The position numbers and the translations under genes are program-made. From assembly GCF_002285795.1 (NCBI RefSeq), contig NZ_CP022961.1, positions 558,001 to 622,000 of the forward strand: a stretch of 64,000 nucleotides of DNA. The letters are read 5' to 3'. Source of the stretch: Plantactinospora sp. KBS50. Its GTDB lineage: Bacteria > Actinomycetota > Actinomycetes > Mycobacteriales > Micromonosporaceae. The notes below the pieces were generated by a model. That model searched no databases. It worked only from the letters and a program-made list of their open reading frames with translations, and was not told the origin of the DNA. Numbering within the stretch: position 1 is the first letter of the stretch; each line of letters opens with the position of its first letter. Of the stretch, positions 1-7,058 are shown one piece after another.

Positions 1-23
1 TGCCTCCGGAGCTGGCCGACCGG

Positions 24-431
24 ATGGACTACCTGTTCTGCAAGGTCGCGGAGACGCTCAAGCGGCGCGCCGACGAGTCGTTCGTCGAGGTCGGACTGCG
101 GAGCAACCAGCACACCCTGCTGCGCGTCCTGCGCGCGGCCGGGCCGCTGAGCCAGCAGGACATCGCGCTGCGGCTCTCGGTCGACCCGAGCACCGTGCTG
201 GATCAGGTGGATCAGTTGGAGGCGCGCGGCCTGCTGACCCGCACCCGCAACCCCGCCGACCGCCGGGCATATCTGGTACGCCTGAGCGACGAGGGTCGCC
301 GGCAGTTGGACGTGGGCGACGAACGGGCGGACAGCATGCAGGCCGACCTGTTCGCCGCGCTCGCCCCGGGCGACGCGGCCCGGCTGCACCAGTTGCTCAA
401 GAAGCTCGCGGCCGGCCTGCGCCCGGAGTGA
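24..431 (+). CDS. MarR-family transcriptional regulator (5' end may lie before the window)
   Basis: A winged-helix repressor of the MarR type, expected to bind DNA as a dimer. The helix-turn-helix region (QQDIALRLSVDPSTVLDQV, residues about 47-65) and the wing with the typical NPADRRAY stretch are clear. The first ATG gives 135 residues, slightly short for the family (usually 140-160). The frame is open back to base 3 and no good ribosome-binding site precedes the ATG, so the true start is probably upstream of the window. It reads the same way as the AvrD operon 275 bp downstream and could regulate it, but nothing in the sequence proves this. Confidence 0.85.
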   Translation: MDYLFCKVAETLKRRADESFVEVGLRSNQHTLLRVLRAAGPLSQQDIALRLSVDPSTVLDQVDQLEARGLLTRTRNPADRRAYLVRLSDEGRRQLDVGDERADSMQADLFAALAPGDAARLHQLLKKLAAGLRPE

Positions 432-457
432 TCCCCGCCCCGGAGTGATCCCCGCCC
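424..457. repeat. 17-bp direct repeat over the MarR stop codon
   Basis: Two perfect adjacent copies of CGGAGTGATCCCCGCCC. The first contains the stop codon of the MarR gene. The duplication probably arose by slippage. No function is evident. Confidence 0.6.
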
Positions 458-521
458 CCGGCCGGGACACCACCGCGTCGGTCGTCGCGGCGGCCCACGT
501 CGGCATCTTCGTGCCAAGCAC

Positions 522-550
522 GTGACCCCTGAATGCCCGCCTCCTAGCCT
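522..550 (+). promoter_or_regulatory. Possible promoter of the AvrD operon
   Basis: GTGACC (522-527), a 17-bp spacer and TAGCCT (545-550) resemble an actinobacterial housekeeping promoter. Transcription would start near 557 and leave an untranslated leader of about 150 nt before the first gene. An imperfect palindrome (GTTaCCGctCGGgAAC, 558-573) sits at the expected start site and could be an operator. Both are pattern matches only. Confidence 0.35.
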
Positions 551-705
551 TCGAAGCGTTACCGCTCGGGAACGGGTACGCCCGCGTGGCACCGCACCGC
601 CGGGAACACTCCGGCGCAGACGCGGTCCGCGGCCGGTCAGGTGCTGGGGAGACGCCTGTTCGGCAAGCGTTCCACGAGCCGGTTGTCGGAGAGGGGGGAT
701 CTCCC

Positions 706-1512
706 GTGCAACTGCGCAAAATTCACATCGACGAACGCGCGTACCGCACGCATGCGCCCGACGAGGACGGGTGCGGCCCGGCCGCCGCGCCCGACGCGAC
801 GCCGTACTCGGCAATCTGTGGGATCGGCGAGGGCGGCGCCGAACTCGCGCCCGCCGCCCGCACGCCGGTCGAGCTGGCCACCGGCGCCGCCACCGCGGCG
901 CTGGTGGACGCCGGAGTCGACGCGGGCCGGCTCGACTGGGTGCTGGCGGCGACCGGCGCCGAGTCGCCACCGGTCGCCGCCGACGTGGCCGGCCGCATCG
1001 GCGCCCCCGGCGCCGCGGCCGTGGACATCCGTGCCGGTGGGACCGCGTCCGGCCATGGCCTTGCCCTGGCCGACAGCCTCGTCCGGTCCGGTCCCGGTCC
1101 GGGCGGTCACGTCCTGCTCATCGAGGTGTACGCCGCCGAGGCCGGGCTCGCCCTGCTGGTCGGACCCGGCGACGCCGGGCCACCGGGGGCGCAGGTGATT
1201 CACCTGCCCCGACGGTCCGCCCGGCCGCCGCAGCCGCTACAGCCGTCCCGGCCGACCCCGGACGAACTGGTCGACGCCGTCGCCGAGGCGCTGCGCACGC
1301 TGCTGCCGGGCGGCGGCCGGGCGGACCGGGACACGTCGTTCTTCGCCGACCGGTACGGCGGCCCGGTGCTGGTCGCCGAGACCCTGGCCGAGGTGGAGCC
1401 GGGACTGGGCGTACGGCTGCCGCACCGGCAACTGATGGCGGTACGCACCGTCGGTGACCTCGTCGACCGGCTCGATGAACTCCTCGGGCCGGCGGGAGGT
1501 GTCGCCGCGTGA
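706..1512 (+). CDS. Degenerate KAS III-like / acyl-carrier-like hybrid protein
   Basis: The start is set at GTG 706, preceded by GAGGGGGGA, giving 268 residues. Residues about 55-165 match the N-terminal half of the thiolase fold of ketoacyl-ACP synthase III, but the position of the catalytic cysteine (family DxNAACSGF) reads DIRAGGTASG, residues 107-116, with Gly112 in place of Cys. The second half of the fold, which supplies His and Asn, is absent. Residues about 184-262 resemble an acyl carrier protein (DELVDAVAEALRTLLPG, then TVGDLVDRLDELL), but the phosphopantetheine DSL motif reads PVL near residues 220-222. The protein therefore looks non-catalytic: a scaffold, substrate chaperone or decoy partner for the AvrD protein whose gene it overlaps. 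That role is inference. Confidence 0.7.
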   Translation: MQLRKIHIDERAYRTHAPDEDGCGPAAAPDATPYSAICGIGEGGAELAPAARTPVELATGAATAALVDAGVDAGRLDWVLAATGAESPPVAADVAGRIGAPGAAAVDIRAGGTASGHGLALADSLVRSGPGPGGHVLLIEVYAAEAGLALLVGPGDAGPPGAQVIHLPRRSARPPQPLQPSRPTPDELVDAVAEALRTLLPGGGRADRDTSFFADRYGGPVLVAETLAEVEPGLGVRLPHRQLMAVRTVGDLVDRLDELLGPAGGVAA

Positions 1513-2597
1513 CGAGGCTCCGTGCGCCCCGATCGATCGACGACTACCTCGGCCCGGGGGAGGACCGCTTTTTCGGCGGCGGGTACCGGCGGGTCAGCCA
1601 GCACCTTGAGGCACTCACGCTGGTCAGCGACGGTACGGCGGTCACCGCCGCCGGCACCGCCCGGGTGCGGTATCCGCCGGACTGGTCCCGCAAGTCGGCC
1701 GGGCGCGTACTGCGACCGCATCTGAGCAGTGTGGACGCGCTGGTGCTGGCGGTGGCGCTGGCCGAGGCGGGCCTGACCCGCGCCCACGGGTTCGGCCCGC
1801 GGCAGCGCGGCCGGAGCTGGCTGCGGGCGGTGACCATGCGGGCCGGCCGGCAGCCCGACGAGGCGCTTGCCGGGATTCCGGTCAGCGCCGTGGTCGCGCC
1901 CAGCGGCGCGGCGGCCCGGTTGCCCGGGTTCGCGGTGTCGGCCGCCGACTGCACGATCGGAGGCATCCGGATCCGCTGCGAGGTGGAGCACCCGGCCGGC
2001 GCCGGAGCGGCCGGCATCGGAGCGGCCGGCATCGGACCGCTCGGCCACCGGGCGGTCCGCCGGGCCGGTGGTGAGCCGGCATCGACCGCACCGCGGGCGT
2101 ACCGATCGGTCGACGACCTGATCGGGCCGGCCGCGGACCGGTACTACGGGGAAGGGCTCCGCCACCGAACGCAACTCGTCGAGCAGGTCGCCGTCGACCT
2201 GCCCGCCCAGCGGGTCGGCGCCGCGGTGCGGATCCGTCCGGAACCGGGGCGGCCGGCGCCCAGCGACGGCGTCGAGGCGGCCTACCAGCCGGCGGCGACG
2301 ATGCTCGACTGCATGACGAGCATCGCGCAACTGGCCCAGGTGCTGATGTACGAACTGGACGGCCTGGGCCGACAGGCCAGCAACACCCTCTGGATGCGCC
2401 GGGTGGCGTTGCGCCGGGACCGGCCCGACCAGCCGTTGCCGGACCTGATCGGCGCGACCACCTCGGCGACCAACAGCCGGTTGGTCCCGCTCGCCGACAC
2501 CGTGTGGCGGGTCTGTGACCTGGTCTGCACCTTCGACGGCATCGAAGCCGAGTACTCCATCGCCCATCAACTACCGAAGGAGTCACGCCCGTCATGA
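1509..2597 (+). CDS. avrD: AvrD family protein
   Basis: The product is 362 residues. GTG 1509 overlaps the previous stop by four bases (GTGA), implying translational coupling. Near the N-terminus is SIDDYLGPGEDRFFGGGYRR, the start typical of AvrD, and a diverged second copy (SVDDLIGPAADRYYGEGLRH) begins near residue 201, so the protein is an internal duplication. In Pseudomonas syringae AvrD is needed to make syringolides, acyl glycosides built from a beta-ketoacyl chain and a pentulose. The chemistry is analogous to AfsA in A-factor synthesis. Here AvrD probably condenses a ketoacyl chain with a sugar or triose to give a signal-like lactone. Family assignment is from recognition of the motif. 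The substrate is unknown. Confidence 0.75.
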   Translation: MTRLRAPRSIDDYLGPGEDRFFGGGYRRVSQHLEALTLVSDGTAVTAAGTARVRYPPDWSRKSAGRVLRPHLSSVDALVLAVALAEAGLTRAHGFGPRQRGRSWLRAVTMRAGRQPDEALAGIPVSAVVAPSGAAARLPGFAVSAADCTIGGIRIRCEVEHPAGAGAAGIGAAGIGPLGHRAVRRAGGEPASTAPRAYRSVDDLIGPAADRYYGEGLRHRTQLVEQVAVDLPAQRVGAAVRIRPEPGRPAPSDGVEAAYQPAATMLDCMTSIAQLAQVLMYELDGLGRQASNTLWMRRVALRRDRPDQPLPDLIGATTSATNSRLVPLADTVWRVCDLVCTFDGIEAEYSIAHQLPKESRPS

Positions 2598-3295
2598 GGA
2601 TCGCGGTTTCCGGCACGTACTCGACCGGAAAGACCACCACCTCCATCGCGCTGGCCGAGCTGACCGGGATCCCGCGCACCCACGCCAAGACGATGCGGGA
2701 GATCCTGCCCGAGGCGCTGCCGGGCAAGCGGTTGGAGGACTGCACCGGCCCGGAGCTGTTCCAGCTCGGCATGCGCCGGTACGCGGAACGCGCCGTACAC
2801 GAGAGCCACCTCGCCGATGGATTCATCTCCGACGGTTCCTCGATCCACGAGTGGGTGTACGGCAAGGTCCGGGTCCTGGTGGGCATCCACCCCACCGACG
2901 ACGGGGCTGTCCCGGGCGGGCCGGTGACCACGGAACAGCGCCTGTTCGAAGAGGTCATCGACAACATGGGTGCGGTGGTCAAGCAGCACGCCAAGCGGGC
3001 GTACGACGTGTTCCTGCACCTGCCGGTGGAGTTCCCGCTGGTGGCCGACGGGCACCGCCCGGTGTCGGAACGGTTCCGCCGACTCTCCGACGAACTTTTG
3101 CTGTCCACCCTGGAGGAGTATGGCATTCCATACCATATCGTCGGCGGAACGATCGCGCAGCGGCTGCGGCGGGCGGTGGAACTGCTCGACCTGCCGGTCC
3201 GTGTCGACCTCGACGAGGCCGTCGCCCGCGCGTACGCCGAGATGGCCGCGCTGGACACCAGCAGTGAGACCGACCGGGCCGTGGCCCGTAGCTGA
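2594..3295 (+). CDS. Small P-loop ATPase / putative metabolite kinase (NadR-like AAA_28)
   Basis: A 233-residue protein whose ATG overlaps the avrD stop (ATGA). A Walker A motif, GTYSTGKTT, sits at residues 7-15. The rest resembles the P-loop kinase fold found in the kinase half of NadR and in AAA_28 proteins: a central region with DGSSIHEW, a FLHLPVEFP strand, and HRPVSERFRRLSDELL near the lid region. Such proteins phosphorylate small metabolites. In this operon it could phosphorylate the sugar precursor or the finished signal, but this is inferred from position only. Confidence 0.65.
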   Translation: MRIAVSGTYSTGKTTTSIALAELTGIPRTHAKTMREILPEALPGKRLEDCTGPELFQLGMRRYAERAVHESHLADGFISDGSSIHEWVYGKVRVLVGIHPTDDGAVPGGPVTTEQRLFEEVIDNMGAVVKQHAKRAYDVFLHLPVEFPLVADGHRPVSERFRRLSDELLLSTLEEYGIPYHIVGGTIAQRLRRAVELLDLPVRVDLDEAVARAYAEMAALDTSSETDRAVARS

Positions 3296-3307
3296 GAGGA
3301 GATCACC

Positions 3308-4414
3308 GTGGAGACGTCGCTGGCCGCGCTGTTCACGCCGTTCACGGTCGGGCCGCTGCACCTGCCCAACCGCATCGTGATGGCCCCGATGACCCGCAAC
3401 TTCTCGCCCGGTGGCGTGCCCGGACCCGATGTGGCCGCCTACTACGCCCGGCGGGCACGGCACGGGGTCGGGCTGATCATCACCGAGGGTACGACGATCG
3501 ACCACCCGGTCGCGTCGAGCAGCCCGACCGTGCCGCGCTTCCACGGGGCCGACGCGCTCGCCGGGTGGGCCCGGGTCGTCGACGAGGTGCACCGCGAAGG
3601 CGGCCGGATCCTCGCCCAACTGTGGCACGTGGGCATCGACCCGCAGGCGCCACCGCCGTACCCGCAGGCGCCGCCGGTCGGCCCGTCCGGAATGATCGCG
3701 CCGGGAATGACGGTGACCCGGCCGATGAGCCCGGCCGACATCGCCGAGGTGGTGGACGCCTTCGCCCGGGCCGCCGCCGAGGCCCGCCGGCTCGGCTTCG
3801 ACGGCCTCGAACTGCACGGCGCGCACGGCTACCTCATCGACCAGTTCCTCTGGGCGGGTACCAACCGGCGCGCCGACGGCTACGGCGGGAGCCCGGGAGC
3901 CCGGGCACGGTTCGCCGCCGAGGTGGTGGCCGCCTGCCGAGCCGCGGTCGGCCCGGACTTCCCGATCCTGCTGCGGATATCGCAGTGGAAGGTGGCCGAC
4001 TTCCACGCCCGCCTCGCCGACGACCCGGACGAGTTGGCGGAACTGCTCGCGCCGCTGGTCGACGCCGGGGTCGACGTCTTCGACTGCTCGACCCGCCGGT
4101 TCTGGCTGCCGGCCTTCGAGGGCTCACCGCTGGGACTGGCCGGCTGGGTCAAGCGGCTCACCGGCCGCCCGACGATCGCGGTCGGCTCGGTGGGGCTGGA
4201 CAACAGCGAGTTCCTCGACAGCCTGATGACCGGCAAGGGCGCGGCCAACGCCCGTCTGGACGAGGTCGTCGACCGGCTGGCCGCCGGAGAGTTCGACCTG
4301 GTGGCACTCGGCCGGCTGCTGCTGTCGGACCCGAGGTGGGTGGAGAAGATCCGTGACGGCCGCTTCACCGAGCTGGCGCCGTTCAGCGCCGACGCACTGG
4401 CCGTGCTGAGCTGA
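3308..4414 (+). CDS. NADH:flavin oxidoreductase, Old Yellow Enzyme family
   Basis: A 368-residue FMN-dependent TIM-barrel reductase. The start GTG 3308 follows GAGAGGAG. Family marks are VMAPMTRNF with the FMN-contacting region near the N-terminus, HGAHGYLIDQFL with the downstream N-R-R-x-D-x-Y-G-G-S stretch, and the C-terminal ALGRLLLSDPRW. Old Yellow Enzymes reduce the C=C bond of alpha,beta-unsaturated carbonyl compounds. In an AvrD pathway the natural substrate would be a butenolide or furanone intermediate. It lies 12 bp after the ATPase gene and 2 bp before the SDR gene, in the same operon. Confidence 0.85.
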   Translation: METSLAALFTPFTVGPLHLPNRIVMAPMTRNFSPGGVPGPDVAAYYARRARHGVGLIITEGTTIDHPVASSSPTVPRFHGADALAGWARVVDEVHREGGRILAQLWHVGIDPQAPPPYPQAPPVGPSGMIAPGMTVTRPMSPADIAEVVDAFARAAAEARRLGFDGLELHGAHGYLIDQFLWAGTNRRADGYGGSPGARARFAAEVVAACRAAVGPDFPILLRISQWKVADFHARLADDPDELAELLAPLVDAGVDVFDCSTRRFWLPAFEGSPLGLAGWVKRLTGRPTIAVGSVGLDNSEFLDSLMTGKGAANARLDEVVDRLAAGEFDLVALGRLLLSDPRWVEKIRDGRFTELAPFSADALAVLS

Positions 4415-4416
4415 CG

Positions 4417-5172
4417 ATGGCCGGACCGCCGAGCGAACCGATGTCCGCGCTGGCCGGCCGCGTCGTCGCACTGACCGGGGCCGGGCGCGGGCTCGGCCTG
4501 CTCACCGTTGAGACGCTGCTGCGGGCCGGTGCCCTGGTGATCGCCAACCACCGGTCGTACTCCCCGGAACTGGCCGCGTTGCGGGACCGCCACCCGGAGA
4601 CCCTGTTCCTGGTGCCGGGCGACGTCGGTGAGGAGCGCACGGGTGAAGCGATCGCCGCCGCGGCCGGTGCGCTGGGCCGGCTCGATGTGCTGGTCTGCAA
4701 TGCCGCGATCACCCGGGACCGTCCGCTGGCGATGATGCCGGTCGCGGACTGGGACGAGGTGATGCGGGTCAACCTGCGGGGCGCCTTCCTGGCCACGAAG
4801 CACGCGCTGCGGCTGATGATCCGCCGCCGCTACGGGCGGCTGATCTACGTCTCGTCGCTGGCCGCCGTGGTGGGCAACCAGGGGCAGGCCAACTACGCGG
4901 CGAGCAAGGCCGCCCTGCACGGACTGTCGAACTCGGTCGCCCAGGAGTACGCCGGATACAACATCCGCTCGGTGGTGCTGTCCCCGGGACTGCTCGACGC
5001 CGGCCTGGGCGCGGAACTCGACGACGGAATCCATCGGCAGAAGGCGGAGCGCAGCCTGCTCGGGACCGGCGAGGCGCGATCGGTCGCGGCGACCCTCGCC
5101 TTCCTTGCCAGCCCCGCCGCCGACTACATGAACGCCGTCGTCATCCGCAGCGACGGCGGGATCCGCTACTGA
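4417..5172 (+). CDS. SDR family oxidoreductase (FabG-like ketoreductase)
   Basis: A 251-residue short-chain dehydrogenase. TGAGRGLG (residues about 19-26) is the nucleotide-binding glycine motif, NAAI is present, the catalytic Ser lies in YVSSLAAV and the catalytic Tyr-Lys pair in YAASK. It resembles 3-oxoacyl-ACP reductases. ATG 4417 follows the previous stop by two bases; ATG 4441 is an alternative start. As the last gene of the operon it may reduce a side-chain ketone of the AvrD product, as the ketoreductases of gamma-butyrolactone pathways do. Its end lies 9 bp from the convergent regulator gene. Confidence 0.85.
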   Translation: MAGPPSEPMSALAGRVVALTGAGRGLGLLTVETLLRAGALVIANHRSYSPELAALRDRHPETLFLVPGDVGEERTGEAIAAAAGALGRLDVLVCNAAITRDRPLAMMPVADWDEVMRVNLRGAFLATKHALRLMIRRRYGRLIYVSSLAAVVGNQGQANYAASKAALHGLSNSVAQEYAGYNIRSVVLSPGLLDAGLGAELDDGIHRQKAERSLLGTGEARSVAATLAFLASPAADYMNAVVIRSDGGIRY

Positions 5173-5181
5173 CGGCCCGGT

Positions 5182-5949
5182 TCAGGCGTCCGGAGGGGTG
5201 CCGGCGACCAGGCCCAGGCTCGTCGCCCGGGCGCCGGCCTCGAACCGGGACCGGGCGCCCAGCCGGCGCATCGCGACGGCCACCTGCCGGCGGTACGTGC
5301 GCAGCGAGACGCCGAGCATCCGGGCGGCCACCTCGTCCTTGTGTCCCTGCGCGAGCAGGGTGAGGACCTCCGATATCTGGTCGGATCCCAGTTCGCCGGC
5401 CAGGTGCCGCTCGACGTCGTTCAGCCCCACCGCCGAGGTCCAGATGCCTTCCGCCAGCCCCGCCACCGGCCCGACCAGGTCGGGCGTGTGGATCAGCACA
5501 TACGGATGCGACGCGTTCAGGGCGCCGCGCCAGACGAGGGCGCACCGGCCGTCGAAGACCGCCGTGCCGTACTGGACCGCGGTGGAGATCCGCACCCGTG
5601 CGCCTCTGTTGATCAGCCTGCGGGTGAAGTCCCGGTGTGAGGGCAGGTGGATCGAGTCGGGATGGCACAGCATCCGGATGCGGGCGCCCCGTTCGGCCAG
5701 CGTCTCCAGTTCCCGTTGGCATCGCTCCAGGATGGCGGGGTCGCAGCCCGCGGCGGAGTGGCCGCCGCTGAGGTAGAGCACGTCCTGCCCGGTGCGTCGC
5801 AGCCAGTAGCTGGCCAGGCTGGGAAAGGCGCCTCCCGGGTGTCGATCCACCGTCCCCGGCCGGCCGGCGCCCGGTTGCCGCGCCAGGGCACGACCCGTTG
5901 ATTCATCCGTACGTTGACGCAAAGGATTGACCAGATCGTGGCCCGTCAT
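5182..5949 (-). CDS. LuxR-type HTH regulator with PLD-like sensor region
   Basis: The C-terminus carries a LuxR/GerE-type helix-turn-helix (SDQISEVLTLLAQGHKDEVA followed by MLGVSLRTYRRQVAVAMRRL). The N-terminal two thirds contain the phospholipase D-like segment common in actinobacterial LuxR/TrmB-type regulators (RGARIRMLCHPD, INRGARVRI, YGTAVFDGRCALV). ATG 5949 is preferred over the longer start at 5991 because GGGGGAA lies just upstream. The 255-residue protein is convergent with the AvrD operon and 9 bp from it. It may control the operon or sense its product, which is inference. Confidence 0.75.
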   Translation of the reverse strand: MTGHDLVNPLRQRTDESTGRALARQPGAGRPGTVDRHPGGAFPSLASYWLRRTGQDVLYLSGGHSAAGCDPAILERCQRELETLAERGARIRMLCHPDSIHLPSHRDFTRRLINRGARVRISTAVQYGTAVFDGRCALVWRGALNASHPYVLIHTPDLVGPVAGLAEGIWTSAVGLNDVERHLAGELGSDQISEVLTLLAQGHKDEVAARMLGVSLRTYRRQVAVAMRRLGARSRFEAGARATSLGLVAGTPPDA

Positions 5950-6279
5950 TTTTCCCCCGTTTCTGGACACCACTGTGATCCAGTGGTTCACATTTTACCG
6001 CCGCCTTTTGCGGTCGGCGAACGGAATGTTTTGCGCGTTGCTTTCCGCATCGCTGGTGGGGTTCGCCTGTTCGCGATATGCGTCCTCGGCAATTTATCGA
6101 CAACTCCCGGTAATTAATGATTTGCCGGGAGCCCCGGTTGAGTGGAAACCGGGCAAACGACGTTCTCCGGTCCTATCCGTCCGGGCGGTGGCCAGGCGGC
6201 CCGCTCGACCCGGTCCCGCCGTGGTCAGGGGCTCGTCCGCGGTGTCGGGAGACGTGGCCTTTTAACGTTCGTCGCCTAT

Positions 6280-6308
6280 TTGACATTCGGGCCATGTGTG
6301 CCGATAAA
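6280..6308 (+). promoter_or_regulatory. Near-consensus housekeeping promoter
   Basis: TTGACA (6280-6285), exactly 17 bp, then GATAAA (6303-6308). This is the best sigma-70-type match in the window that has no obvious downstream gene. Transcription would begin near 6314-6315 and run rightward into the hairpin at 6550-6598. Confidence 0.6.
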
Positions 6309-6314
6309 AACGTG

Positions 6315-6598
6315 AAACATGCTACGGTGAGGAAAGGTCGTCGCGACATCGGTTCGCTGTTCAACTCCTCGGAAAAGCTCCCGTGGAGAGGGGGCGCGAG
6401 TGCTGAGCGCACGGGGGCCAACGCGTCAGCATGCAGTTTCTGTCCCCATTCCGGGGAACCGTTGTCTCATCATGGCCGTGCCGCAGTGGCTTCATTTTCA
6501 TCCTGTCGATCCGCCCTGCGGTCCCCCTCGGGGTCGGCTCCATCCTGCGCTGTCCCGGGAAGCCTGCCCGGTCCGCCGGGTGGACCTTCCCGGGACAG
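6315..6598 (+). ncRNA. Candidate small RNA or untranslated transcript
   Basis: Defined only by a strong plus-strand promoter at 6280-6308 and a stable hairpin at 6550-6598, with no recognisable reading frame between. It would be about 285 nt. It matches no RNA family known to me. It could equally be the leader of an unrecognised short peptide gene starting at GTG 6327. Confidence 0.22.
6550..6598. terminator. Long hairpin, possible terminator
   Basis: A perfect 13-bp inverted repeat, CTGTCCCGGGAAG (6550-6562) with CTTCCCGGGACAG (6586-6598), encloses a second stem CCCGG/CCGGG (6567-6571, 6576-6580). There is no T-run, as is usual for actinobacterial terminators. It could end the plus-strand transcript from 6280 or act for the opposite strand. 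Confidence 0.5.
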
Positions 6599-6649
6599 TT
6601 CAACGACCACGACCTGACCGAGTTCCGGGTGGTCGCGCGACCTGGCCTC

Positions 6650-6668
6650 GGCTCGCCACGGGCGAGCC
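6650..6668. terminator. Hairpin after the 55-residue membrane peptide gene
   Basis: GGCTCGCC, ACG loop, GGCGAGCC, a perfect 8-bp stem 15 bp past the stop codon of the minus-strand gene at 6684-6851, suited to end its transcript. Confidence 0.45.
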
Positions 6669-6683
6669 TCGTCGAAGACCCTC

Positions 6684-6851
6684 TCAGGCCGTCAGGCTGG
6701 TCAGGAAGTCGCCCAGGCCCTGCGCGATCGCCATCAGGACGGCGCCGATGCCGCGGACCGTCTGCGCCGCCCCGTCCGGTCGGAATGCGACGAAGAAGAT
6801 CAAGAAGCCCAGGAAGAGCCAGGAGAAGATCTTCTTGACGGTGATCGGCAT
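6684..6851 (-). CDS. Small membrane protein (55 residues), unknown function
   Basis: A short gene with a clear GGAGG five bases before ATG 6851. The product begins MPITVKKIFSWLFLGFLIFF, a positively charged end followed by a hydrophobic segment that should span the membrane, and continues with a mildly amphipathic tail (GIGAVLMAIAQGLGDFLTSL). A hairpin follows the stop codon. Good initiation signal, hydrophobic organisation and terminator make it a credible gene. No family is recognised. Confidence 0.65.
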   Translation of the reverse strand: MPITVKKIFSWLFLGFLIFFVAFRPDGAAQTVRGIGAVLMAIAQGLGDFLTSLTA

Positions 6852-7058
6852 GACGCCTCCGTTCCTGCCCTCAAGATGCATGGCGAACGGCGCGGGTTCC
6901 CCGGTGAGTGGCGCGGCTAAACGGGCGAGTCGCCGCAAAAACGGAGAAAATCGGGATGGCCGGCCGGGCAGGTTTGTCGGCCCCCGCGACGGGTACGGCT
7001 CAGCACATCCGCCGTGCTCCGGCCGCACCGCAGCTCCCGCCATCTTCCTGGAGGCGCC

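Larger units (their letters stand above)
5950..6683. other. 734-bp AT-richer intergenic region
   Basis: No convincing protein gene lies here. The left half is clearly AT-richer than its surroundings. It holds the upstream region of the LuxR-type regulator, an inverted repeat CTCCCGG/CCGGGAG (6104-6110 and 6125-6131, 14-nt spacer), a near-consensus promoter on the plus strand (6280-6308), a long hairpin (6550-6598) and a second hairpin (6650-6668). Open frames across it have no family likeness. A start-like GTG at 6327 opens a frame to 6617 whose product is not recognised. Confidence 0.6.
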
